DNA of 64,000 nucleotides from AP-15 sp963701815 (GTDB lineage: Bacteria > Pseudomonadota > Alphaproteobacteria > ATCC43930 > CGMCC-115725): the NCBI GenBank assembly GCA_963701815.1, contig CAVPBN010000033.1, forward strand, positions 62,001 to 126,000, written 5' to 3'. Numbering within the stretch: position 1 is the first letter of the stretch; each line of letters starts with the position of its first letter. The notes below the pieces were generated by a model that was given only the letters and a program-made list of their open reading frames with translations, had not been told where the DNA came from and did no database searches. Position numbers and translations under genes: made by a program. Positions 19,121-29,200 of the stretch are shown here, piece by piece.

Positions 19121-19151
19121 ACGACGGGTCGCAATCCCGGTCGTCTGGAGC

Positions 19152-20609
19152 TTACGGCCCCGGCCGGCCGGCGGCTGCTTCCTGGTCTGCCCGACGCTGT
19201 CGATTATCGCGCCGCGCCGCCTGAGGGGTTGACGGCAGGGGCTGCAGGAAAGCTGCGATCGCCCCCGCGTCTCGGCGGATCATCGTCTCGCCGGCGGTCA
19301 CCAAGGCATCGACCTGCCCGCGCGGCAGGGTGAGCCCGGTGCGGATGGCGACGAGGCGCGCCCGCGTCTCGGGATCGGGATAATCGGACAGGCTGACGCG
19401 CCGCACCTCGCCGGCGACATCGCCGCACGCATGGCCGGCGACGACCGGCCCTTGACGGCAGCGCAACGCCTTCAGCTTGGCGACGAGATCGTCGATCGTG
19501 TGCTCGACGGCGATCAGGGTCTCGATGTTGTAGGCGCCGATCTGCGCGCTCGTCACCGCCGAAATGATCTGCCCGAGCCCGCTGACGATCCGCTGTTGCG
19601 GCCAATTCGGGTTCGGCGCCGCCTGACCGTCGACGCTGATCACCAGGATGCGGCGGACCGGCAGCAGGGCGGCGGCGAACCGATCCATCCTGGTATCGAG
19701 CAGCAGCATGTCGTTGAGCAATACCCGCAGCGCCAGATTGTCCGAAATTCCGCCGTCCATCAGGTGAATCCATTCGACCCGCTGACCGTTGGAATAGCGA
19801 TACAGGTTGGCGAGAAGCGCCCGAGTCCGCAAATCGTTCTGCGCCCTATACGACGGCTCCGGCGGCAGCGGCGACGGCAGCGGGCAATCGGGTCCGCGGT
19901 AATTGCGCAACGTCACCGGGCCGAACAGCACCGGAAACCCGTTGGAGGCAGCGACCGCACGGGCGACCGGCACGCTCGACAGCTCCGAGCAGATCACGTC
20001 GAAAGTCTGCGGCAGAAAGCCGAAGGGACTGCCAAAGTTGATGTCGGTCGCGTTGATGCTGATTTGCGGGCGGTTGCGGCGGTAGAAGTCAGCAAACGTC
20101 GCGCCGCGGAACATCAGCCGGTCGTAGATTTGCGTCATCCGGTCGTTGGTGCCGACCAGCGGGTTGAATACCCAGCCCCAGTTCCACGGCAGCAGAAAGG
20201 TGCCCCAGATATAGGCATCGATGTCGGGGTAGAGGAATTCGTCGGGGAAAGTCTCAAAGGACTTCTGGCCGTAAAGGCCGAAATGCGCCGCCGGAAAGGA
20301 CCCGCCGGAGACGCCGGCCAACAGGTCTACCTCGTCGAGCAAGGTGCTGTCCCGCCCAGCGGGTCGAACATGGATGTCGCGCATCCCGCGCAGCACGCCA
20401 AAGCCGAACGCCGCCGAGCGCTTGCCGCCGCCGGAGAGGGCGACCATCACCAGCGCGCTTTCGTCCCCGCCCTGGCGATTTACGTCGAGCAGCCGATACT
20501 CCGCGTTTCCCGCGTTCGAGCGCAGCGGTTCGTTCACCGGGACGGTGAACGAGGCGCACCCGCCGAGCGAAACTGCGGCGATAACTACGAGCAATCGCAA
20601 TCGGTGCAT
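19152..20609 (-). CDS. Patatin-like phospholipase lipoprotein
   Basis: 485 residues. Lipoprotein signal with lipobox (VSLGGC), so membrane anchored. The patatin catalytic parts are present: oxyanion loop SGGGKR at about 59-64, nucleophile elbow GVSGGS at about 99-104 (Ser), and DGG at about 285-287 (Asp of the Ser/Asp dyad). Predicted to hydrolyse acyl esters of membrane lipids in the envelope. It follows the Mrp-like operon on the same strand after 77 bases, so it may be its last gene. ATG 20609 is preferred to the in-frame TTG at 20615. Confidence 0.85.
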   Translation of the reverse strand: MHRLRLLVVIAAVSLGGCASFTVPVNEPLRSNAGNAEYRLLDVNRQGGDESALVMVALSGGGKRSAAFGFGVLRGMRDIHVRPAGRDSTLLDEVDLLAGVSGGSFPAAHFGLYGQKSFETFPDEFLYPDIDAYIWGTFLLPWNWGWVFNPLVGTNDRMTQIYDRLMFRGATFADFYRRNRPQISINATDINFGSPFGFLPQTFDVICSELSSVPVARAVAASNGFPVLFGPVTLRNYRGPDCPLPSPLPPEPSYRAQNDLRTRALLANLYRYSNGQRVEWIHLMDGGISDNLALRVLLNDMLLLDTRMDRFAAALLPVRRILVISVDGQAAPNPNWPQQRIVSGLGQIISAVTSAQIGAYNIETLIAVEHTIDDLVAKLKALRCRQGPVVAGHACGDVAGEVRRVSLSDYPDPETRARLVAIRTGLTLPRGQVDALVTAGETMIRRDAGAIAAFLQPLPSTPQAARRDNRQRRADQEAAAGRPGP

Positions 20610-20686
20610 TCGCAAGACCTGTGACCGTTATTCAGGGAGCCGGTCGCCCGTGGGCGTACCGCGGCGCCCCGCTGCACGGCCCGCGA

Positions 20687-22357
20687 TCAACGCCACGCCA
20701 GCATCGTGGCGTAGAGCAACACCGCCACCGCCAACAGCGACAGGCTTGCGACCGGCCATCGTCGCAGCCAGTGGTCCGCCCGCTCGACCGCCAGGCTCCA
20801 GGCGGCGACCGAACGAGCCGCGGTTTCGCCGGCCACGACGATATCGCCTTCGGGTATGCGCGGCAGCCGGTGTCCCGAGCGCCAAATCCCGAACGCCAAA
20901 AGTCCCCCCAGCAAAACCGGCCAGAGACCGGCCCAAAGCTCCCCGGGGCCCAACGCATCGAGCCGCTTGCCGCCCTCGGCCAGCGGATAAAGCACCCAGG
21001 GGACCGCGACCGAAGCGACCGCCATCGCCGCCCAGGGCCAGGCAAGCCCGGGCGGCGCCGCCTCGGCGTCGCGTGATTTGATCGCGGCCAGACGGCGCAC
21101 GAAATGGAGCATCAGCAACGTGCTGCCGGCCGCCGACAATGACGCCAACACGCCGACGAGGCCCTCTCCCAACTCCGCCTTGACCGCAAGCTTCGCCAAG
21201 GCGCCCCCGGTGAGCGGCAGCCCGCCGAGCCCGAGCGCCAATATCGCGGCCGGCGCCAACACCGGCCACAGGCGCGGCCGGGTCGCGGCGGCAACGCCGA
21301 TCGCCAGGAACAGCGCGCCTTTGACCAAGACATGGCTCGCCGCATAATAGCCCGCCGACAGCGCCGCGCCGGCGTCGCCCGCCGCCCACCCCATTCCGAG
21401 CACGGCGGTCAGCAACCCCATCTGGCTGACGCTCGAATAGGCCAGTATTGTCCGCGGATTGTCCTGCGTGATCCCGACCGCGACACCGTAGAAGGCCGAG
21501 AGCATCCCGGCAGCGGCCAGCGCTTCGCCCCACGCCGGCATCGCCACGCCAAGCGGCAGAAAGCGGATCAGGCCGATCACCCCGGCCTTGACCGCCGCAC
21601 CGCTCAGCACGGCCGCAGCGGGGGTCGCCGCCGCCGTATAGGCAAGCGGCATCCATACATGTCCCGGCACCAGCCCGATCTTGAGCCCGAAACCCAGGAT
21701 CAGCAGCACGAGCGAGGCATCGCGCCACGGCGAACCGGGCAACGCCGCCACGGCATCGCGGATCAGCAGGCTGCCGTTCGGGGCGGCCTGCGCCATGAAC
21801 ACGAACCCCATCAACAGGATGGCCTCGCCCAGCACCGCCAGCGCGACATAGATGGCGCCGGCGCGGCGACCGCCGGGGCTGCCGTCATGCGCGATCAGGC
21901 CATAAGCTGCCAGACTGACGACGGAATAGGCCAAATAGAAGCTCACCAGATCAGCGGCCATAAAGACGCCGAGGTTGCCCGTCAGGGTCAGCAGCCACCA
22001 TTCCGCGAAACGGCCGGCATTCGGCTCGCCGCGCAAGTATGTCGCGCAGTAGGCGCCCGCGAAAATCCACAGCAGAGCGGCGGCCCCGAGCAGCATGGCC
22101 GAGGGGGTGTCGAGCGTAAGGACCATGCGCAACGGCGGCGGGAACGTCACCAGCGGCGCACTCCCGCCGGACGACAGCGCTGCCGCCAGGGCCGGTACCG
22201 GGGCGAACGCCAGCAATGTCGGCATGCGCTTCCTGAGACGACGAGACACACAAGCCGACAGCATCCCGAGAGGTGCGGCAAGTGCAGCGACGAGCAACGC
22301 GTCTGCGGCGATCACAGCCGAAAATCCTGCGCAACCTTTGGTCTGGCCGGCGACCAC
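20687..22357 (-). CDS. Second MrpD/NuoL-like proton-conducting antiporter subunit
   Basis: About 556 residues, some 14 membrane helices, of the complex I antiporter-like family. TM7 lysine is present (K226, GFGLKIGLVPGHVWMPLAY), as is the following TAAATPAAAVLSGAAVKAGV segment. In TM5, where MrpD has glutamate (FVALELL), this protein has YLAYSVVSL, with Ser145. There is no long NuoL-type C-terminal arm. It replaces the N-terminal half of MrpA, which is absent from the operon. GTG 22357 gives the longest form; a GTG at 22315 (then IAADALLVAAL) is also plausible. Confidence 0.8.
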   Translation of the reverse strand: MVAGQTKGCAGFSAVIAADALLVAALAAPLGMLSACVSRRLRKRMPTLLAFAPVPALAAALSSGGSAPLVTFPPPLRMVLTLDTPSAMLLGAAALLWIFAGAYCATYLRGEPNAGRFAEWWLLTLTGNLGVFMAADLVSFYLAYSVVSLAAYGLIAHDGSPGGRRAGAIYVALAVLGEAILLMGFVFMAQAAPNGSLLIRDAVAALPGSPWRDASLVLLILGFGLKIGLVPGHVWMPLAYTAAATPAAAVLSGAAVKAGVIGLIRFLPLGVAMPAWGEALAAAGMLSAFYGVAVGITQDNPRTILAYSSVSQMGLLTAVLGMGWAAGDAGAALSAGYYAASHVLVKGALFLAIGVAAATRPRLWPVLAPAAILALGLGGLPLTGGALAKLAVKAELGEGLVGVLASLSAAGSTLLMLHFVRRLAAIKSRDAEAAPPGLAWPWAAMAVASVAVPWVLYPLAEGGKRLDALGPGELWAGLWPVLLGGLLAFGIWRSGHRLPRIPEGDIVVAGETAARSVAAWSLAVERADHWLRRWPVASLSLLAVAVLLYATMLAWR

Positions 22358-22388
22358 AACGATGAGGCGGCCGGCGATAAGTCGCGAT

Positions 22389-23900
22389 TCACCCGAAGCC
22401 CGTTACGATCGCGGTCGGCCTGCCGATGAGCAGCAGCTCCGACGGCCGAAGCGGTACAAAGCCAAGCGCCACCGCGATCAGCGCCAGCGCCAATACCACC
22501 GCCTGCCGGCCCTGCGATATGTTTGCCAGCAACGTCAACGGTTCTTTTGGATCGGCCAGGGCTCGCGCAAGGACCAGGAAGACGTAGCCGCCTGCGAGGA
22601 CCCCGCCGACCAGGACGACCACTGCCCACCACCACTGGCCTTCCGCAACCGCGGCGGTCAGCAACATCGCCTTGGCGACAAAGCCCCCGCTGGGCGGCAG
22701 CCCCATCAGCGACATTCCGCCGAGCCCGAGCGCGAAAACCGCTATCGGCAGGGCCCGGCCGATGCCCGCGAGGCTGGCGATCCGGTCGTGCCCGAGCGCC
22801 TCCGCGATCAGACCGGCCGCCATGAACATCGCGGCCTTGGCAAAAGCGTGGGAGATGGCCTGGAGCACGCCGCCGGTCCACGCCGAAGCGCCCCAGGGAT
22901 GGCCCATCAGGGTACCGCGGGAAAGCGGAAAAATCAGGAACAAATAGCCGATCTGCGCCACCGTCGAGTATGCGATCAGAAGCTTCAGCCGGACCTGGCG
23001 CAGGGCGAGCACGCTGCCGAACAGGATTGCCGCGGCGGCCAGGATGCCCAACACCTGCGCCGCTGCCCGGTCGGGCAGCCTCGGCATCACGTCGAACCAC
23101 AGCCGAACCACCAGAAAGAAAGGCGCCTTTACGACCAGCCCCGACAGCACGGCGCTGGCCGGGGCCGGCGCGCCGGCATGGGCCGGCGGCAGCCACAGAT
23201 GCAGCGGATAGAGCGCGGCCTTAGCCAACAGCCCCGCCGTCATCAGCGAGAGCGCGGCCCAGGCGGCCGGCTCCGCACCGATCCGAACCGCAAGCAGAGC
23301 GATATCGAGGGTGCCGTAGGCTCCGTATAAGAGCACGGTCCCGAGCAGGTAGAGGGCGGAGCCGAACAATGCGAAGAGCAGGTAGCGCAAGGCGGCCGCC
23401 AGCGTCTCGGCGCGGCCGTCCAGGCAGACCAACGGCACCGCGGCGAAAGTCAAGAGTTCGAGCGCGACGAAGAGCGTAAACAAGTCGGCGCCGAGAAAGA
23501 CGGTGTTCAACGCTCCCCAAACCGCCAGCAGCAATATCCAGAAGACCAGCGGAGCGCGCGCCTCCGCCCCCGGCGGCATCGAAAATTGCCCTCGCGCAAA
23601 GATCCCGATAGCACAGATCAGCAATGCCGCGGTCACCAGCAGCGCCGCTGAAAGGCCGTCCGCCCGCAAGGCCACCCCGAGCGGCGGGACCCAGCCGCCG
23701 ATCACATATTGCAACGCGTTTCGAGACCTCGCGACCCCCGTGGCGATCGCCATCGCGATGCCGAGCCCGAACGGCATCACGGCGAGCGCAACGCGCTCGG
23801 CGTGGCGCCCGCCCAGCAGCAACGCGAAGAGCACGCCCGCGACGGGAAGAACAATCGCCAGGACCAGAAGGAACCCGCCGGCCGTCGGAGAATTCGGCAT
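22389..23900 (-). CDS. mrpD: Na+/H+ antiporter subunit D (MrpD/MnhD)
   Basis: 503 residues, about 14 helices. Carries the family's transmembrane charges: TM5 glutamate E148 (LFVALELLTF) and TM7 lysine K227 (GLLAKAALYPLHLWLPPAH), plus the ISHAFAKAAMFMAAG segment with the TM8 region lysine. It is an ion-translocating subunit of the Mrp complex in the inner membrane. Nine bases separate it from mrpC upstream, and 31 from the second D-like gene. Confidence 0.9.
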   Translation of the reverse strand: MPNSPTAGGFLLVLAIVLPVAGVLFALLLGGRHAERVALAVMPFGLGIAMAIATGVARSRNALQYVIGGWVPPLGVALRADGLSAALLVTAALLICAIGIFARGQFSMPPGAEARAPLVFWILLLAVWGALNTVFLGADLFTLFVALELLTFAAVPLVCLDGRAETLAAALRYLLFALFGSALYLLGTVLLYGAYGTLDIALLAVRIGAEPAAWAALSLMTAGLLAKAALYPLHLWLPPAHAGAPAPASAVLSGLVVKAPFFLVVRLWFDVMPRLPDRAAAQVLGILAAAAILFGSVLALRQVRLKLLIAYSTVAQIGYLFLIFPLSRGTLMGHPWGASAWTGGVLQAISHAFAKAAMFMAAGLIAEALGHDRIASLAGIGRALPIAVFALGLGGMSLMGLPPSGGFVAKAMLLTAAVAEGQWWWAVVVLVGGVLAGGYVFLVLARALADPKEPLTLLANISQGRQAVVLALALIAVALGFVPLRPSELLLIGRPTAIVTGFG

Positions 23901-23909
23901 CAGGGTCGG

Positions 23910-24218
23910 CTATTCGTCCGACGGCAAGATCGCTTGCCCGGTAGTTTGGAAAAGCCGCAACAGCAGCGTCACCGCCAGCGCCGTTGCCGAGAAGGCGACC
24001 ACGATGCCGGTGATGACCAATGCCTGCGGCACCGGGTCGCCGCCGAAACCGGCAGCGGCGCCCCGGCGGGCGAAGACCCCGAGCAACACAAACGCGCCGC
24101 CGCCGATCAAGTTCAGGGCGAGGATCTTGCGGAGCAGCTGCGGGTGCACGATCAGACCGAACAGGCCGATGCCGACCAGCGTCGCGCCGCACAACCCGTA
24201 CAGCGTGGCGGCGCTCAT
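23910..24218 (-). CDS. mrpC: Na+/H+ antiporter subunit C (MrpC/NuoK-like)
   Basis: 102 residues with three helices, homologous to NuoK (LYGLCGATLVGIGLFGLIV; KILALNLIGGGAFVLLG; QALVITGIVVAFSATALAVTLLLRL). The motif DPVPQALVITGIVV is characteristic of MrpC. Its ATG overlaps the stop of mrpAB (ATGA at 24215-24218). Confidence 0.9.
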   Translation of the reverse strand: MSAATLYGLCGATLVGIGLFGLIVHPQLLRKILALNLIGGGAFVLLGVFARRGAAAGFGGDPVPQALVITGIVVAFSATALAVTLLLRLFQTTGQAILPSDE

Positions 24219-25153
24219 CGCTGAAGCACCCGTTCCGGCGGGCCGGCCACCAGCAGCGCGAGCGTCGCGGAGATCGACAGCGTCACCGGCACCTCGATCG
24301 TCAGAATCAGCAGCTTGGCGTGGGATTCCGGGTAGGCCAGGAAGGCGCCCGCCGTCGCGAAGCCGGCAAACCCGATCGCGATGAACACGGCCGGTCCGGC
24401 AATCAGCGCGAGCCGCAACCGCCGCCGGCTCGACGGCGGCGCGTCCGCCAGCCCGGCCATCATGGCGAGGAGCCACATGGCGGCGAGGATCGTTGCACCC
24501 TGGAATTCACCCCCGGGAGCGACCGAGCCGACCCAGAAGACATGGATGCCGACGAGTATCCCGATCGGCGCCAGCACCTGCGCGAGAAAAGTCAGAACGC
24601 CGTTTGCGCCTGCCCGACGGCGCGGGCCGGGAAAGCCGCCCCAAACGCGGTCCGGCGCCAGCGACCAGACACCAAGCAGGGCGAGCAACAGCACCACCGT
24701 CTCCAGCAATGTGTCGATCGCACGGAACGCCATCAAGACGGCGGTAACCGGGTTGCCGAGGCCTGTCGCCGCAAGATTCGCTGCCGCCTGCGGCGCGAGC
24801 GTCGGCGCGGGATCGGGCACCGTCAGCACGATTGCCGCCAGCCCCGCCCACAACGCTGCACAAAGCGCGGCGGCCGCGAGCAGCAGGCCTGCGCCCGGCC
24901 TCTCTCCGGCCGCCGGACTCTCGGCCGGGCGCAACCGGGCGCTTGCCCCCAACAGCAGCACGCCGGTCAGCCCGCTGCCGATCGCCGCTTCGGTCAGCGC
25001 CACGTCCGGCGCGGCAAGACGCACCCAAACCAGAGCAAGCAACAGCCCATAGGCGACAAAACCGACAATTGCGGCGTAGGTATCGCGGGCGGCGACGGTC
25101 CATGCGGCCAGGCCGAGAACCAACAAGGCAAGGCCGGCGTCAAAGGCCGACAC
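24215..25153 (-). CDS. MrpA C-terminal/MrpB fusion antiporter subunit
   Basis: 312 residues. Residues 1-80 match the DUF4040/MbhD segment, which is the C-terminal part of MrpA (YAAIVGFVAYGLLLALVWVRLAAPDVALTEAAIGSG). Residues about 140-310 match MrpB: AFRAIDTLLETVVLLLALLG, then VWVGSVAPGGEFQGA with the conserved PGGEFQGA motif (here FWVGSVAPGGEFQG). About nine helices in total. There is no NuoL-like MrpA half. mrpG lies 6 bases upstream and mrpC overlaps downstream. Confidence 0.85.
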   Translation of the reverse strand: MSAFDAGLALLVLGLAAWTVAARDTYAAIVGFVAYGLLLALVWVRLAAPDVALTEAAIGSGLTGVLLLGASARLRPAESPAAGERPGAGLLLAAAALCAALWAGLAAIVLTVPDPAPTLAPQAAANLAATGLGNPVTAVLMAFRAIDTLLETVVLLLALLGVWSLAPDRVWGGFPGPRRRAGANGVLTFLAQVLAPIGILVGIHVFWVGSVAPGGEFQGATILAAMWLLAMMAGLADAPPSSRRRLRLALIAGPAVFIAIGFAGFATAGAFLAYPESHAKLLILTIEVPVTLSISATLALLVAGPPERVLQR

Positions 25154-25159
25154 GAACCG

Positions 25160-25453
25160 TCACTCGGGTACCTCGTCCGGCCGGGCGGCCCGCGCGATCA
25201 GTTGGCTCACGGCGGCGCCGGCCATCAGGGTGAGGAGCCAGACACCGACGAGCTTCAGGGCCGCGAACGGCCCTTCGGCCTGAAACAGCAATCCGAACGC
25301 GACCAGACCGAGCCCGAGATTGTCCGCCTTGGTCAGCGCGTGCAGGCGGGTGAGCGGGTCGGGAAAGCGCAACAGCCCGACCGTTCCCGCCAGGTAGAAG
25401 AAGGCGCCGGCGCAGACCGCCAGAATGGTCGCCGCATCGCGCGCGAGACTCAT
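25160..25453 (-). CDS. mrpG: Na+/H+ antiporter subunit G (MrpG)
   Basis: 97 residues, three helices. Carries the family signature GTVGLLRFPDPLTRLHALTKADNLG, as in MnhG/MrpG (usually RLHA.TKA). ATG overlaps the mrpF stop (ATGA at 25450-25453). Confidence 0.92.
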   Translation of the reverse strand: MSLARDAATILAVCAGAFFYLAGTVGLLRFPDPLTRLHALTKADNLGLGLVAFGLLFQAEGPFAALKLVGVWLLTLMAGAAVSQLIARAARPDEVPE

Positions 25454-25719
25454 GCCTGATCCGCCTCCGGGCGGGTGCCGCCCTTGACAAAGGCGACCGT
25501 GACGAAGGCGGCGAGCAACGCCAGTACCAGCGCCACGTCCACCGCAGCCGGGTCGTTCGTCGCCGCGCCCAGCAACAGCAACGCAGCGGTCCCGCCGGTG
25601 CCGAACAGCTGCGCCGCCATGACGCGATCGGCATCGCCCGGCCCCCGTAGAATACGGACCAATCCCAGCGCCACCATCGCCAGCACAAACCCCGCAGCGG
25701 CGAGCAGGAAACTATCCAT
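25450..25719 (-). CDS. mrpF: Na+/H+ antiporter subunit F (MrpF)
   Basis: 89 residues, three helices, with the MrpF core RILRGPGDADRVMAAQLFGTGG (Asp in the first membrane loop) and VALVLALLAAFVTVAFVKG. The start ATG at 25719 overlaps the end of mrpE by 8 bases. Confidence 0.92.
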   Translation of the reverse strand: MDSFLLAAAGFVLAMVALGLVRILRGPGDADRVMAAQLFGTGGTAALLLLGAATNDPAAVDVALVLALLAAFVTVAFVKGGTRPEADQA

Positions 25720-26206
25720 CGCTGCCCGCCTTGCCGATGGCCCGAACGAACCGGGCCTCCTCCGCCGCGAGCTGCGCAGCCACCGGCTGGCCGACATCGA
25801 GGCAGTGGATAGGAAGTCGCCCGCTCGCATCCGCTGCGGTCGGTACGGTGCCCGGCAGCAGGCTCATCAACGAGGTAAATGCATTGCGCGCTGCACCGGG
25901 CGGCAGGCCGACGGGATAGGTCACGAAACCGGGGCGCAGCGGGAGCCGGGGATCGAGCGCCCGGCGCGCGACATCCGCTCCGGCAACCATGGACTGAGAA
26001 AGAAACCGCAGGGCGAGCCCCGCCAAGGCGAGAGGCCGGATGCGGCCCGAGCCCGGCGGCAGCAGCCAAAGGCTCGCCGAGGTCGCCGCCAGCGTCGCCA
26101 CGACGCCCGGCAGGAAACCGGTCGGATCGCCGCCGTAAAGGACCATCCAAACGATAAACAGACATGGCGCCCGCAGCGCAGCCGACCGCGACAGCGCCGA
26201 GTTCAT
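25712..26206 (-). CDS. mrpE: Na+/H+ antiporter subunit E (MrpE)
   Basis: 164 residues. Membrane helices near the N-terminus (PCLFIVWMVLYGGDPTGFLPG) and a cytoplasmic domain with SLLPGTVPTAADASGRLPIHCLDV, the usual MrpE SLTPGT-type motif. Its ATG at 26206 overlaps the TGA of the RND transporter (ATGA, 26203-26206), physically coupling the antiporter genes to the efflux pump genes. Confidence 0.88.
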   Translation of the reverse strand: MNSALSRSAALRAPCLFIVWMVLYGGDPTGFLPGVVATLAATSASLWLLPPGSGRIRPLALAGLALRFLSQSMVAGADVARRALDPRLPLRPGFVTYPVGLPPGAARNAFTSLMSLLPGTVPTAADASGRLPIHCLDVGQPVAAQLAAEEARFVRAIGKAGSDG

Positions 26207-29200
26207 GCGGCATCCGTGGCTGTGGGACTGGGCATCGCAGTTCTCCCGATCGCCGCCGGCTCGACGACACGGAACCAGGCGACATAGAGCGCCGGCAGAA
26301 AAATCAGAGTGAGAACCGTCGCGACCAGCAAACCACCCATGACGGCTACTGCCATCGGACCCCAGAATATCGTGACCGCGATCGGAATCAGCCCGAGGAC
26401 CGTGGATATCGCCGTCAGCATAATCGGGCGAAAGCGGGACACGCTCGCCTCGATGACCGCATTCCAAACGTCGAGACCCTGCGCCAGTTCATAATCGATC
26501 TGCTCGATCAGAATGACCGCGTTTCGAGCGATCATGCCGAGCAATGACAGAATGCCGAGAATGGCCACGAACCCGAGCGGCTGGTGGAACAGCAGGAGCG
26601 CCGCGACGATGCCGATCAGGCCCATAGGGACGACACTCAGGACCAGGAGGAGACGGTTGAAGCTCCTTAATTGGAGCATCAGGAACGAGATCATCACGAA
26701 CAGCATCAGCGGCACGACGGCAAAAACCGAAGCTTGAGATTTCTGGCTTTCCTCGACCGTGCCTCCGACCTCGATCCGATAGGATTGCGGAAGATCGGCG
26801 TTCAGTTTGGCGACCGCCGGAGCGAGTGCTTCGACCACCGATTCGGGCAGCACCCCCGCGGCGACATCGGCTTGAACGGTCAATGTCGGCACACGGTCGC
26901 GTCGCCAGATCAGCGGGTATTCCTGCGCGAAATCGAAGGTCGCGATCTGGCTGAGCGGCACCGTGCGACCGTTCGGGAGTGGAATCTGCAACGTCCGCAA
27001 TGTCGCAAGCGACAGGCGATCCTCGTCGGTCGCCCGCGTCAGGACGTCGACCAGGTAAATGCCGTCGCGGAGCTGCGTCACGGGCTTGCCGGTCACGACG
27101 CTGTTCATGACCGCAGCGATCGCCTGCGAACTCAAGCCCAGCAGCCGCGCCTGGTCCTGGTCGATGCGGATGCGGACCATCCGGGCCGGCTCCATCCAAT
27201 CGAAATTGACATGCCTTGCACCGGGGTCGGTCGACACGATCTGGGCAAGCCGCAGCCCGATGTCGCGCAGCTCGCCGATGTCCGAACCGCTCACTCGATA
27301 TTGCACCGGCCATCCGACCGGCGGACCGAGGCCCAGCGGCGACACTCGGCTCACCGCACTCGGAAGTTTCTCCGCGAGGGCCGATTCGAGCTTTTTCTGG
27401 AGCCGCTCGCGGGCGGCCACGTCCTTGGCGAGGACGACGGCCTGGGAAAAGAACGGGTTCGGCAATTCGACGTTGAGGGGGAGATAAAAGCGGATTGCGC
27501 CGCGGCCGACATAGGTGCTCCACCGGTCCACATCGGGGTCGCCGGCGAGCAGGCCGTCGAGCGTTTCGGCCGCCTTTTCGCTGGCATAAATCGAGGCGTT
27601 TTGCGGCAGGGAAAGGTCGACCAGAAGGTCCGGGCGGTCCGACGGCGGAAAGAACTGTCTGGCGATGAACGGGCTTGCCGCAGCGGCCGCAACAAAACAC
27701 GCCAGCGTCGCCCCGATGGTGACCCAACGGGCCCGCATTGCGCCGACCAGAAACCCCCGAAAGTAGCCGAGAAATCGGCCGGGTTTGCCTCCCGGTTTTG
27801 TTTTCGGTTTGGCGAGCAGCACGACACCGAGCAGCGGAGCAAACAGTACCGCAACGATCCAGGAAATAATCAGCGCGTAGGACACCACAGCGAAAATCGA
27901 AAACGTGTATTCTCCGGCCGAACTCTTGGCAAAGCCGATCGGTATGAAACCCGCCGCCGTGACAAAAGACCCGGTCAGCATCGGCAACGCGAGCGTTTTG
28001 TAGGCGAATGTCGCCGCCTCTTCTTTGCCGTCTCCGGCCGCGAGGCGAGAGGTCATGACGTCGACCGTGGTCATCGCATCGTCGACAAGCAGACCCAGCG
28101 CGATGATCAACGCACCCAGCGAGATGCGCTGCAGGTCGATCCCGGTCAATTCCATGATCGGAAACACTATGGCGAGCGTCAGCGGGATAGAGAGCGCGAT
28201 GACGGCGCCCGCCCGAACGCCGAGAGTCACAAAGCTGACCGCCATGATGATCGCGATGGCCTGCCACAGCGAGGTCGTGAAGTCGCGGATCGCGTGATCG
28301 ACGACAAACGGCTGATCGGCCATCAGCACCGGCTCGATACCGAGCGGCAGATTGGCCTTGATCTCGTGCATGGCCTGCTCGACGTTCCGGCCGAGGGTCA
28401 GGATATCGCCCCCTTCGCGCATCGCGACGGCAATGCCGATGGCCGGTTTTCCGTTGACCCGGAACATCGGCTGCGGCGGATCCGAGTAGTCGCGGTGCAC
28501 CTGGGCGATATCGCGCAGCCGGATCAAACGGCCGTTCGCGACGAAATTCACCCCGAGGATATCCTGCTCGGATTCAAATGCGCCCGAGACGCGGAGCGTG
28601 AGCCGTTCATCGCCGGTTTGCAAAATGCCGGACGGACTGACGATGTTTTGCGCGGCCAGCGCGGCGGTCAGAGCCGACCGGTCGATCCCCAGACCCGCGA
28701 GTTGCCGAACCGAGAATTCGACGAAGATCTTTTCGTCCTGGGCCCCCAATATCTCGATCTTCGCCACGTCCGGCACCTGCATCAACCGGGAGCGAATTTC
28801 TTCGGCGTGGTCTCTCAGTTCCCGATGCGTAAATCCGTCGGCGGTGATGCCGTAGATGATCCCGAAAACGTCGCCGAACTTGTCGTTGAAACCCGGACCG
28901 ATCACCCCGTTCGGGAGCGTGTGGCGCATGTCGCCGACGCTGGTGCGAACGTCGTACCAAATGGCGGGAATTTCCGCGGCGCGCGTCTTGCCTTTCAGGT
29001 TGACAAAGATCGTCGTCAGCCCCGGGCTGGTAAAACTGCGCAGAAAATCGAGACTTGGGGTTTCCTGAAGGGTCCGCTCGAGCCGGTCGGTAACCTGCTG
29101 CAAGGTGTCGTCCAGGGTTGCGCCGGGCCACGCGGCTTGTACGATCATCGTCTTGATGACAAAGGGCGGATCTTCGTCGCGCCCCAAGCTGAAAAAGCTC

